In this document: in pieces, positions 1-7,740 of the stretch
How positions within the stretch are numbered: position 1 is the stretch's first letter
How the letters are laid out: each line of letters opens with the position of its first letter
NCBI RefSeq assembly: GCF_008014775.2
Contig: NZ_CP144914.1
Coordinates: 3,286,001 to 3,350,000 of the forward strand
Origin: Alkalicoccus halolimnae
GTDB lineage: Bacteria; Bacillota; Bacilli; Bacillales; Salisediminibacteriaceae
Direction of reading: 5' to 3'
DNA: 64,000 nucleotides
The notes under the pieces: generated by a model
Told to the model about the DNA's origin: nothing
What the model saw: the letters and a program-made list of their open reading frames with translations, nothing else
Databases searched by the model: none
Position numbers and translations under genes: made by a program

Positions 1-1162
1 AAAACTGGACGATTTCTTCTTCATTCGTCTCCTTATTTTTAAGAAACAACTCTTTTTCTTTTGCTTCTTGATATTTCGGATGATCAATGAGCATAGCTGG
101 TTTTATGTTTGCACTAAAGCGAATTCCCGCCTCCTTAAATGATTCCACAAGTTTTTGAGGATCCGGAAACTTTTCTTTGTTCCAGTTGAATACATATCGC
201 TTATCACCTATCGACGTATATCCGGAAGAAAGCTGAAAAGAATCGCACGGAATATCATATCGGCGGCAGTCGTCCAAAAATTGCTGCAGCTGCTCTTGTG
301 CATTGTCCGCATCTGTATAAGTCATCGTAGATCCAGAATAGCCGAGGCTCCATTTTGGTCCAAAGAAAGTCTTTCCCGTCAGCCAACTAAACGTCTTTGT
401 TATATCAGAGAGAGCTTCTCCTCCAATAAAGTAGTAATCAAGTTCTCCTCCTTCTGCCTGAAAAGAACGAAACAAACCGTGGTACTGGTCTAATTCTTTT
501 CCCATATCAAAACTGCAGGTAGACGTATTATCATAAAACATTCCATAAACGTGATCCGGATTTTTCACCATGAAAAAGGGCACATGCTTATAGAGAGGAT
601 CTGTTTTAAGGGGATCATAGCCCATTGCATCCAAGTTCCTCATTTGCAGCTTTTCACCCTTCTTATTCAGCATTCCGGTTTTTTCACCAAAACCATAAAA
701 TGCTTCGTTTGGAGAACGTTCCATGTAATGCTGAATACCACTTCCTAATTTCCTGTCCCAGTTATAAGCCTGCGTATTCCGGTCTTTCGCAAGCATAGTC
801 CATTCCTGCGTCTTCCTGCTGTACTCGTACCAGCTGAACAACCCATTATTTTTTGAAACGACCGCTTTTAATCCAGTGGTTTCAATACTGAAATTTTCAT
901 TATTATCTTTAACGGTAAATGCTGTCTTTGCAAAAGAGGACACATCCAACCGTTCCCTCCCGGCAGCCGGAATATCTTCCATCCCGGGAGCTGTCAGCCA
1001 GGTTTTGTCTAGCTGAAGCCCTTCTTCCGGAACAAAAATAACTCGAAATAATTTCTCACCAAGAACGTAAATTTTTACCGTATGATCTGATACCGGATTC
1101 TTAAATTGAACACCTTGACCAAACGATTCGATTTCAATGTATTCCGATGCAGATGGTTTCAT
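1..1162 (-). CDS. Glycoside hydrolase family 31 enzyme (alpha-glucosidase/alpha-xylosidase type), 3' part outside the window
   Basis: The minus-strand frame is open from an ATG at 1162 to the window edge, giving about 387 N-terminal residues. It has the usual GH31 order: an N-terminal beta domain, the signature FYGFGEKTG near residue 155, then a substrate-lid segment and the start of the TIM barrel around residue 270. The catalytic aspartates would lie beyond the edge and cannot be checked. GH31 enzymes retain configuration and remove terminal alpha-linked glucose or xylose; the sugar here is not decidable. An AAAGGAGGT ribosome site lies 8-9 bases before the ATG. It is the last visible gene of the uronide operon, 15 bases after dctM, so I infer that it removes an alpha-linked side sugar from oligosaccharides that the beta-glucuronidase also attacks. 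No signal peptide, so intracellular. Confidence 0.88.
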   Translation of the reverse strand, partial: MKPSASEYIEIESFGQGVQFKNPVSDHTVKIYVLGEKLFRVIFVPEEGLQLDKTWLTAPGMEDIPAAGRERLDVSSFAKTAFTVKDNNENFSIETTGLKAVVSKNNGLFSWYEYSRKTQEWTMLAKDRNTQAYNWDRKLGSGIQHYMERSPNEAFYGFGEKTGMLNKKGEKLQMRNLDAMGYDPLKTDPLYKHVPFFMVKNPDHVYGMFYDNTSTCSFDMGKELDQYHGLFRSFQAEGGELDYYFIGGEALSDITKTFSWLTGKTFFGPKWSLGYSGSTMTYTDADNAQEQLQQFLDDCRRYDIPCDSFQLSSGYTSIGDKRYVFNWNKEKFPDPQKLVESFKEAGIRFSANIKPAMLIDHPKYQEAKEKELFLKNKETNEEEIVQF

Positions 1163-1177
1163 TTTCTACTACCTCCT

Positions 1178-2482
1178 TTAGAGCAATCCTAATAGCTCTG
1201 GAATTATTAAACTGATCTGCGGGATGAACACTACCATCGCTAAAAGAATAATCAGTACAGTGAATATTTTTATAAGAGTCGGAATAACTGCTTCTATCGT
1301 GACTCCACCTACGCTGCACCCTACAAATAAAGCGCTGCCGACAGGAGGTGTCATAATACCGATAGCTAAATTGAAAACCATAATGATTCCAAAATGTACG
1401 GGATCCACCCCTATCGTAGTAACAATCGGCAGGAAGATGGGTGTGAATATCAAAATAGCAGGAGTTAAATCCATAAATGTGCCAATGACGAGCAGTGTAA
1501 ACATAATAATTAACAGAATTACTATTTCATTCTGAGATACTCCTAAAATCGCATCACTTATTGCATTTGGAATTCTTGTCACAGCCATAGCCCATGACAT
1601 GACGGAGGAAGCACCTACAAGAAATAAGACAATACCTGTCATTACTACTGTTTCTCTCATTATTTTAGGTACATCACTGAACTTAAGGCTTTTATATACA
1701 ATCGCTAAGATCAAGGAGTAAAGGACAGCAACCGCAGCACCTTCTGTAGCTGTGAATATACCTCCTACGATTCCCCCAATAACTACCACGATCATAAAAA
1801 GACTCGGTACAGCCTGCAAAATAACGCTGAACTTTTCTCTTAGAGGAAGCGTAACCTGAGTTTTGTAATCTTCTTTTTTGGCTATTCTGTAAGCTACGAA
1901 CATAACTCCAAGCCCCATTAAAATACCAGGCAGGTAGCCGGCCATAAATAATGCCGAAATAGAAGTTCCTCCGCTGACAAGAGAGTAAATAATTAACGCT
2001 CCACTTGGAGGTATCAACAGACCAATAGGGGAAGAAGCAATGTTTACAGCAGCTGAATAGGATTTTTTATAGCCTTCTTTTTCCTGCATGGGGGACATGA
2101 CACTGCCAATCGCTGCTGCAGCTGCTACCGCTGACCCGGATATCGATCCAAAAAGCATATTACCAACTACATTCGTATGGGCAAGCGACCCTGGAAGACG
2201 GCCGGCGATAATTTTAGCTAAATTGACTAACCTTATGGCTATACCACCATTGTTCATAATGCTTCCGGACAGGATGAAAAAGATAACAGCAAGCAAAGCA
2301 AAACTATTTATCCCTCCAACGAAGTTCTGAGCGGCAGTAAATAAAATGGTATTTAATGGAAGTGTTAATATAACAGTTGATAAAGAGGCAATACCAATGC
2401 TGATAGATATTGGAACTCCTATTGCAAGCAGAAGAAAAAAGCTGCCGAATAATAGTAAAGCTCCCTGTACAGCTATATCCAT
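1178..2482 (-). CDS. dctM: TRAP transporter large permease subunit (DctM family)
   Basis: 434 residues, almost entirely hydrophobic, with about 12 membrane segments; this is the normal length for DctM. The conserved DctM/SiaM segments are visible: SGSAVAAAAAIGSVM near residue 115, the PPSGALIIY stretch near 158, and LTPAILIFTPIFLPI followed by MTPPVGSALFVGC in the C-terminal half. It is the ion-coupled transport subunit of a TRAP importer in the cytoplasmic membrane. It starts 2 bases after dctQ ends, with AAGGGGGG inside the dctQ tail as ribosome site, so the two are translationally linked. With the DctP-type binding protein at 4855-5940 it forms a complete three-part transporter, presumably for glucuronate or a small glucuronide. 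Confidence 0.95.
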   Translation of the reverse strand: MDIAVQGALLLFGSFFLLLAIGVPISISIGIASLSTVILTLPLNTILFTAAQNFVGGINSFALLAVIFFILSGSIMNNGGIAIRLVNLAKIIAGRLPGSLAHTNVVGNMLFGSISGSAVAAAAAIGSVMSPMQEKEGYKKSYSAAVNIASSPIGLLIPPSGALIIYSLVSGGTSISALFMAGYLPGILMGLGVMFVAYRIAKKEDYKTQVTLPLREKFSVILQAVPSLFMIVVVIGGIVGGIFTATEGAAVAVLYSLILAIVYKSLKFSDVPKIMRETVVMTGIVLFLVGASSVMSWAMAVTRIPNAISDAILGVSQNEIVILLIIMFTLLVIGTFMDLTPAILIFTPIFLPIVTTIGVDPVHFGIIMVFNLAIGIMTPPVGSALFVGCSVGGVTIEAVIPTLIKIFTVLIILLAMVVFIPQISLIIPELLGLL

Positions 2483-2484
2483 GA

Positions 2485-3003
2485 TTAGTGCTGCCCCCCT
2501 TCATCCAAATCCGTTCTATCCGGATCTTTTAATCCAATAATATTTTCAAATATGTTAATAACTTGATAAAAAATAATCAAGATACCCGAGATCGGCAGTA
2601 TATAATAAATGTATCCCATTGGAATACCGAGGATTGGAGAAACTTGATTCATAGTAATGGAAGATATATCTAATCCTCCTACTACAAGTACCGCAAAAAC
2701 GAATACAATGACTATGATGTCAATTAATAACTGAAGGGAAAAAGCGGGTCTTCCCCGCAGTTTATTTTTCAGAAAAATAATCGCTAACTGTTCCCGGCTG
2801 CCAAAAGCATAAGTAGCTCCGAGAAATGCCACCCAGATTAACATAAAACGAAGCAACTCCTCAGTAAAGGTACTTGGCATTCCAATGAATCTGCTGATCA
2901 CCTGCCAGAGAGCCGAAATGACCAAAAGCACCGTTAATACTGAAGCTACTATCATGATGGATTGATTAATCGTGGTTTTTATTCTGGAAATAACATTTAT
3001 CAT
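2485..3003 (-). CDS. dctQ: TRAP transporter small permease subunit (DctQ family)
   Basis: 172 residues with four predicted membrane segments (about residues 15-40, 47-65, 90-110 and 130-155), the standard topology and size for DctQ. The segment TFTEELLRFMLIWVAFLGA is the typical DctQ signature around the second helix. The subunit scaffolds DctM and has no transport activity of its own. It starts 6 bases after the beta-glucuronidase stop, with GGGAGGAC as ribosome site, and is followed after 2 bases by dctM. The gene order binding protein, hydrolase, small permease, large permease is unusual only in that a hydrolase gene sits between the binding protein and the membrane subunits. Confidence 0.93.
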   Translation of the reverse strand: MINVISRIKTTINQSIMIVASVLTVLLVISALWQVISRFIGMPSTFTEELLRFMLIWVAFLGATYAFGSREQLAIIFLKNKLRGRPAFSLQLLIDIIVIVFVFAVLVVGGLDISSITMNQVSPILGIPMGYIYYILPISGILIIFYQVINIFENIIGLKDPDRTDLDEGGQH

Positions 3004-3009
3004 ACTGCT

Positions 3010-4797
3010 TCAGTCCTCCCTTTCCCTCCACCTGTCTTTAAGCTTGTATGCTGCCATTTTAGGCTGCCTTTGCCGGGTAAATATTCCTTTTTTATTACCA
3101 TCTACTCTCACGATTCCCTGACCTGTCATAAAATCGGCAAAGTTCCAAACATGTTCCCCGATAATTTCCCGTCTCGTGTCAAATACTTCTGTATACATTT
3201 TCAAAAAATCCGCTTGGAATTCTTCTGAGAACATAGTGGCGGGAAGTTTATGAAGACCCTGTACAGTATCTACTCCGAACTCGGTAATCATTAAAGGTTT
3301 ATCAAACGCTTTTTTCCAACGATCCAGCCATTCTATTAATTCTTTTTTTCCAATATTAAGGTCGCCTGCACTGGAGTACCAGCCGAAATAAGCGTTCAGT
3401 CCAATAACATCCACCATCTTGCTTACCTGGCATTTCTCAGGTTCAATCAACATCAGGTTCACGTTCATGACAGGTCTGGAATCAAGCTCCCGAACCTTAT
3501 TAATAATCGGTTCAAAATACGCACCCGCTTTTTCTTCCATAGTTGAAGCCTCATTAGCAACACACCACATCACAACTGAAGGGTGGTTTCGATCCCTTCT
3601 TATTAACATTTCCATCTCTTTCATATGGTTTTTTTGGGATAAATCATTTATTTTATCTTCCTGAAATACCCCATCCAATTCTCCAATGGCAGGTACTGAC
3701 TGACCGAGCATTCCTACTGCTCCAATTTCATCAATAATGAGAAATCCCTCTCTGTCGGCCATCTGCAGCCATTCTTCAGCGTAGGGATAATGGGAAGTAC
3801 GAAAAGAGTTGGCTCCGCTCCATTTCATTAAAGCAAAGTCTTTTAACGCCAAGGCATCATCAAAAGCTTTACCTTTTATATCCATATCTTCATGCTTGCC
3901 AAAACCTTTTAAATACATTTTCTCTCCATTTAAATATAGTTCCCCTGATTTTATTTCTATAGATCTAATTCCTACCGGCAGCGAATATTTATCCCGGCTG
4001 TCAGAACTGCTTAACCAGACTTCAAGCTCGTATAAATAAGGATCTGCAGGCGACCATAATCGTGGATTATCCAAATGGAACTGCACAGAATTTTCAGGAA
4101 ATTTCCGTTCTAATACTACTTTTCCTTCTTTGTCTTTCAATTGAATTTCCCACTTCACAGAATCAGCGGTTTTGACCCCGGATGGTGATAATGTTAAATC
4201 TATCCATCCCTTTCCTTCATCTAAATCCGTATTAAGTGAAACTTCTTCAATAAAAGTGTTTGGAGTAGTATAAAGATACACGCTGCGATGGAGGCCGGTA
4301 TAATGATAAAAATCGTGCTGTGTTTTAAGGTGCTTTTTATTATCAGTTTCTGAAATGGTCCCCGGCGGCAGAGTCTGCCATGAAAGCTCATTATTTAATT
4401 TAATAGTGATGGTGTTCCAACGACCTGGTTTTATAAAATTACTAATATTGCAGTCTAAAGGAAGAAAGCCGGAGTGGTGTTCAAAAACATCGTTATTATT
4501 TATCCAAACTTTACTGTGATAGGCGGCTGCGCCAATTCTTAAATGCACCTGTTCCAATTCCCAGTCTTTAGAAATAAATACTTCTTTTTGATACCACATA
4601 TCCCCGATGTAACTCTCTTCTTCAGGGTCAATCAACAGTTCATTTATGCTGCTCGGCACTGCCATATCAATACTTTTTGGAATCTTTTTACTGTACCATT
4701 CCTCTTTTTCACCTATAGAAGAATGATCGAAGCTGAACTGCCATAAACCGTCCAGACATTTTAGTTCTCTCGTTTCATTTTCAATTGGATATAACAT
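3010..4797 (-). CDS. uidA: Beta-glucuronidase (glycoside hydrolase family 2)
   Basis: 595 residues, close to E. coli GusA (603). The three GH2 parts are present in order: sugar-binding jelly roll (about 1-175), immunoglobulin-like domain (about 180-275) and TIM barrel (about 280-590). The acid/base glutamate is in VANEAS near residue 416 and the nucleophile in ITEFGVDT near 506. The segment FADFMTGQGIVRVDGNKKG near 553-571 carries the N-x-K motif that binds the glucuronate carboxylate, which separates glucuronidases from galactosidases in this family. There is no signal peptide, so it hydrolyses imported beta-glucuronides to glucuronate and an aglycone or sugar. The start has GAGGTG 7 bases upstream. 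Expression should be coupled to the TRAP importer genes on both sides and controlled by the ROK protein at 6167. Confidence 0.95.
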   Translation of the reverse strand: MLYPIENETRELKCLDGLWQFSFDHSSIGEKEEWYSKKIPKSIDMAVPSSINELLIDPEEESYIGDMWYQKEVFISKDWELEQVHLRIGAAAYHSKVWINNNDVFEHHSGFLPLDCNISNFIKPGRWNTITIKLNNELSWQTLPPGTISETDNKKHLKTQHDFYHYTGLHRSVYLYTTPNTFIEEVSLNTDLDEGKGWIDLTLSPSGVKTADSVKWEIQLKDKEGKVVLERKFPENSVQFHLDNPRLWSPADPYLYELEVWLSSSDSRDKYSLPVGIRSIEIKSGELYLNGEKMYLKGFGKHEDMDIKGKAFDDALALKDFALMKWSGANSFRTSHYPYAEEWLQMADREGFLIIDEIGAVGMLGQSVPAIGELDGVFQEDKINDLSQKNHMKEMEMLIRRDRNHPSVVMWCVANEASTMEEKAGAYFEPIINKVRELDSRPVMNVNLMLIEPEKCQVSKMVDVIGLNAYFGWYSSAGDLNIGKKELIEWLDRWKKAFDKPLMITEFGVDTVQGLHKLPATMFSEEFQADFLKMYTEVFDTRREIIGEHVWNFADFMTGQGIVRVDGNKKGIFTRQRQPKMAAYKLKDRWRERED

Positions 4798-4822
4798 TTT
4801 TCAACACCTCGAAAATGGGAAA

Positions 4823-4846
4823 GGCTGCATTATAATCAATGCAGCC
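4823..4846 (-). terminator. Intercistronic stem-loop between dctP and uidA
   Basis: Perfect 9-bp inverted repeat (GGCTGCATT ... AATGCAGCC) with a 6-base loop, in the 57-base gap between dctP and uidA. On the minus-strand transcript it is followed by TTTCCC, a short U tract, so it is probably a partial terminator or 3'-end stabiliser that keeps the binding-protein message in excess over the downstream genes. The role is inferred from position and structure. Confidence 0.6.
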
Positions 4847-4854
4847 TAAAAATT

Positions 4855-5940
4855 TTAACGCAGCTCTTCAAACGCATCCATCAATTCTGCAATGTTTTCA
4901 TCCTGGCGGTATTCCTCGTGCATCGGTTCAACTGCTTCTCTGAAAGGTTCTTTGTCCGGGTAGTGGAATTCTACTCCCATTTCTTCTTCAGCTTCTACCA
5001 TAGCTTCATCTACAGCTTCCGCCCATAGTTCGATTTGATATTCTGTAGATTCTTCAGAAGCTGTATTCATAATCTCCTGCTGTTCATCAGTCAATTCGTT
5101 CCAGGCATCTGCACTTACCACTAATAGATCCGGAATGCGTGCATGCTCGTCAAATGAAAATGCTTTAGCAACTTCTCCATGATTACCATTCGTCAGGGCC
5201 GTAGGATTACTTTCTGCACCATCGACAACCCCTTGTTGTAACCCAGTATAAATTTCGTTGTAAGGCATAGGAGTAGGTGCTCCCCCGAGTGCTTCCATCA
5301 TATCGATTTGAGTTTGACTATCCATTACCCGCATCCTCATTCCCTCAAGATCATCAGGATGTTCAATAGGCGTATCTTGGGTATAAAAACTTCTTGCCCC
5401 TGAGTCATACCACGTCAAACCAATAAAGCCCTGCTCTTCTGTTTCTTCAAATAAATTTTGAGTTGTTTCGGAATTCATTGCTTCAAAAAAGTGCTCTTCA
5501 TCTTCGAACACATAAGGAAGGCTGAACACAGCATATTGAGATGCGAAACCTTCCAGAGCAGACGCGCTTACTTTCGTTAAATCAACTCCGCCTCCCTGTA
5601 CTTGTTCCAGAACTTCCCTTTCATCACCTAAAACAGCATTTGGGTAAATATCTATTTCCATCGTTCCGTCTGATTCTTCATCAACGACTTCTGCAAACCT
5701 TTCCAAACCTAAATGGACTGGATGATCTTCCGCAAGGTTATGACCGAGCTGCAACGTTACTGCTTCCCCTGAAGCCTCTGCAGAATCATTCTCATCATTC
5801 CCTCCACTTTCATCGCCTGATGATGCTTCATTATTACCGGACTCATTACTTGAACCATTGCCGGAGTCACTTTCTCCTTCATTCCCGCACGCACTTACCA
5901 CCAAAAGAGTACCCAGCATTAAACCTAGAGATTTTTTCAT
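4855..5940 (-). CDS. dctP: TRAP transporter solute-binding lipoprotein (DctP family)
   Basis: 361 residues. A lipoprotein signal ends in LVVSACGN, with the lipidated Cys at residue 18, followed by about 40 residues of Asn/Ser/Gly/Glu-rich linker typical of salt-adapted Gram-positives. The DctP fold follows from about residue 62 (LQLGHNLAEDHPVHLGLERF). The conserved arginine that pairs with the substrate carboxylate is in MRMRVMDSQTQ near residue 205, and the family segment PYNEIYTGLQQGVVDGAE follows near 225. It captures the substrate outside the membrane for DctQM; the context with beta-glucuronidase points to a hexuronate or glucuronide. First gene of its operon: ribosome site GGGAGGAG, promoter and operator within 110 bases upstream. 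Confidence 0.94.
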   Translation of the reverse strand: MKKSLGLMLGTLLVVSACGNEGESDSGNGSSNESGNNEASSGDESGGNDENDSAEASGEAVTLQLGHNLAEDHPVHLGLERFAEVVDEESDGTMEIDIYPNAVLGDEREVLEQVQGGGVDLTKVSASALEGFASQYAVFSLPYVFEDEEHFFEAMNSETTQNLFEETEEQGFIGLTWYDSGARSFYTQDTPIEHPDDLEGMRMRVMDSQTQIDMMEALGGAPTPMPYNEIYTGLQQGVVDGAESNPTALTNGNHGEVAKAFSFDEHARIPDLLVVSADAWNELTDEQQEIMNTASEESTEYQIELWAEAVDEAMVEAEEEMGVEFHYPDKEPFREAVEPMHEEYRQDENIAELMDAFEELR

Positions 5941-5960
5941 TTTTATTCTCCTCCCTTAAT

Positions 5961-5974
5961 TGAAAACCCTTACA
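5961..5974 (-). promoter_or_regulatory. cre-like box (CcpA site) in the dctP leader
   Basis: TGAAAACCCTTACA matches the cre consensus TGWAARCGYTWNCW at all positions but one (C for the central G). It lies 21-34 bases before the dctP start and downstream of the predicted transcription start, where CcpA would act as a roadblock. One mismatch at the usually invariant CG makes it a moderate call. Confidence 0.45.
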
Positions 5975-5989
5975 AAAAAACAGTGATTT

Positions 5990-6014
5990 TTAATTTGTTT
6001 ACCAATCAAATTAA
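5990..6014. promoter_or_regulatory. Probable ROK-regulator operator (8-9-8 inverted repeat)
   Basis: TTAATTTG, nine bases, then CAAATTAA: a perfect 8-bp inverted repeat. The TTTG...CAAA spacing resembles operators of XylR-type ROK repressors in Bacillus. It lies a few bases downstream of the predicted -10 of the dctP promoter and in the gap shared with the divergent ROK gene, so it could control the operon and perhaps the regulator. Confidence 0.6.
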
Positions 6015-6023
6015 TTAATTATT

Positions 6024-6052
6024 ACAATATCATGGCCTATTTTAATAATCAA
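6024..6052 (-). promoter_or_regulatory. Candidate sigma-A promoter of the uronide operon
   Basis: Read on the minus strand: TTGATT (6052-6047), 17-base spacer, TATTGT (6029-6024). Each box matches the consensus at 4 of 6 positions. The start would be near 6017, directly in front of the inverted repeat at 5990-6014. The match is modest; position and spacing support it. Confidence 0.4.
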
Positions 6053-6166
6053 GTCTTTTTTGAAAGCCCTTTCTTATTTTTTTATTCGTTTGCATATCTA
6101 ACTTTTTTATGTTTAATCTATAAAGAATAGTATAGTATATTAATCTATCGAAGAAGGTGAAACGTA

Positions 6167-7348
6167 ATGTTTAAAGGAGATGCCTCCTATATAAAAAACA
6201 TGAACCGGAAAATTATCTTAGAAACATTAATTCAAGAAAAACAAGCATCAAGAAGTGAGCTGGCAAGAAAAACAGGATTAAATAAAGCGACTATTTCAGT
6301 CCAGATACAGGATTTATTAGATGAACAGCTTATAATTGAGCGGGCCCAGGAAACTGCTACTTCCGTTGGACGAAAGCCCATCATTTTAGAGCTTAATCAT
6401 TCTGCCGGCTTTACAATCGGCCTTGATATTGATGAAAACTTTTTATCAATCATACTTATGAACTTACAGGGGGATTTTTTGTATGAAGCAGGGGAAATTC
6501 TTTCAGGGAATAAACCTGCTGAAGTAATGAATGAGGTCGCCGGAATAATCGAACCGATCATTAAAAATTTCGCGGATAAATATAAACCGTTGGGACTTCT
6601 CGGTATTGGCATCGGTATACACGGCATTGTTAATAACGAAGGAATGATTGTCTTTACTCCAAAGCAGCAGTGGTCAAATATATCCTGTGAACAGTTTTTT
6701 CAGTCAAAATTTCAATGCCCTGTTTATGTGAATAATAACGCTAACTTCAGCGTATTTGCTGAACAGCTTTATGACGGAAATACCTCGGATCTGTTCTGTC
6801 TTTCCATCTCTTCAGGTATTGGTTTGGGTATCATGAAAGACAAACAAATTTATCGCGGCTATGGAGGCTTTGCCGGAGAAATAGGACATATGATTATTGA
6901 AAGCAACGGATTGAAATGTCCCTGCGGAAACAATGGCTGTCTGGAACTTTATGCTTCTGAAAAAGCTATATTAAAAAAGTTGGATAACCTGTTTCCAAAT
7001 GCTTCGGAGGAGGAAAAAATAAAATCTTTATTATCAAATGAAAATAGTATGCTGGACTATTTCATTCATTACGTTTCCATTGGATTAAACAATGTTATTA
7101 ACATATTCAATCCCGAGAAATTAATTATTAATAGTTCCATTCTCAGTCAAGACGACAATTTAATACCTGAACTGGAAAAGAAGCTGCAATCTCGTTTCAA
7201 CCATTATAAAGACATACGTATATCAAAATTAGGAAAAAAGGCTTGCCCTATTGGAGCCGCAGCCTATGCTTTAAGGGGATCTTTAAAGGTGGAAAGTTTT
7301 CACTTCGTGAATTTAAAGGCTCTTCCTCACAAAGCGGACTCCAAGTGA
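6167..7348 (+). CDS. ROK-family (XylR-type) transcriptional repressor of the uronide operon
   Basis: 393 residues, the length of a regulatory ROK protein. An N-terminal winged helix-turn-helix covers about residues 10-70 (SRSELARKTGLNKATISVQI). The ROK sugar-binding domain follows, with GIGIHGIVNNEGMIV near 145, the glycine-rich phosphate loop SSGIGLGIM near 217, and the zinc motif CPCGNNGCLE near 253. ROK repressors release DNA on binding a sugar or sugar acid; here the likely inducer is glucuronate or a derivative. The gene is divergent from dctP and shares a 226-base control region with it, including the inverted repeat at 5990-6014. Ribosome site AAGGTG lies 7 bases before the ATG. A terminator follows at 7485. 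Confidence 0.92.
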   Translation: MFKGDASYIKNMNRKIILETLIQEKQASRSELARKTGLNKATISVQIQDLLDEQLIIERAQETATSVGRKPIILELNHSAGFTIGLDIDENFLSIILMNLQGDFLYEAGEILSGNKPAEVMNEVAGIIEPIIKNFADKYKPLGLLGIGIGIHGIVNNEGMIVFTPKQQWSNISCEQFFQSKFQCPVYVNNNANFSVFAEQLYDGNTSDLFCLSISSGIGLGIMKDKQIYRGYGGFAGEIGHMIIESNGLKCPCGNNGCLELYASEKAILKKLDNLFPNASEEEKIKSLLSNENSMLDYFIHYVSIGLNNVINIFNPEKLIINSSILSQDDNLIPELEKKLQSRFNHYKDIRISKLGKKACPIGAAAYALRGSLKVESFHFVNLKALPHKADSK

Positions 7349-7484
7349 TTTATAAACGGCCTAATACACAGGTTCCGGCCGACATAGCACGACCCGCTCC
7401 GGCATCGTTTTTGACGAAAAGCGATCCCGGAAGGCCGATGAGCAGCTCCGCTTTGAAGTATTTAAGCTGAAAAGAGTGAAAGAA

Positions 7485-7526
7485 GCAGGACAATCCTCCT
7501 CAGAGAATTGTCCTGCTTTTGTTTTT
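7485..7526 (+). terminator. Rho-independent terminator downstream of the ROK gene
   Basis: Ten-bp perfect stem GCAGGACAAT/ATTGTCCTGC with a 12-base loop, followed by TTTTGTTTTT on the plus strand. It closes transcription from the ROK gene about 140 bases after its stop. Confidence 0.85.
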
Positions 7527-7647
7527 ATACAGTCGCGAGGCTTACAGATCGCTTTGTAAAGACTATGCTTTCTCACCTCGAAAAGAAAGCTGGTCCGATA
7601 GCATAAGTCCCCTCAAGTATCCCTTCTAAATTTTCCTTCTTCCATAA

Positions 7648-7661
7648 TGTAAGCGCTTTTT
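7648..7661 (+). promoter_or_regulatory. cre box upstream of the D-malate/tartrate dehydrogenase gene
   Basis: TGTAAGCGCTTTTT matches TGWAARCGYTWNCW with a single deviation near the 3' end and contains the core AAGCGCTT. It lies 80-93 bases before the GTG start, in the promoter region, which suggests carbon-catabolite repression by CcpA. Confidence 0.6.
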
Positions 7662-7740
7662 ATGATAAACTTTTCAACAGAACTTCTACTACATAATCCA
7701 TTTACTGAAAATTTTATATGAGGATAAAGGAGCGTGATCG

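Larger units (their letters stand above)
7349..7740. other. Gene-free stretch between the ROK gene and the dehydrogenase gene
   Basis: 392 bases with no convincing gene; the short frames here lack ribosome sites and family features. It holds a rho-independent terminator (7485-7526) and a cre box (7648-7661). A segment near 7459-7490 just before the terminator resembles one near 27510-27545 that also precedes a hairpin. Confidence 0.6.

Noticed and set aside
155..748. Two plus-strand frames in the first kilobase
   Set aside because: They lie opposite the GH31 reading frame, which is continuous and has family motifs.
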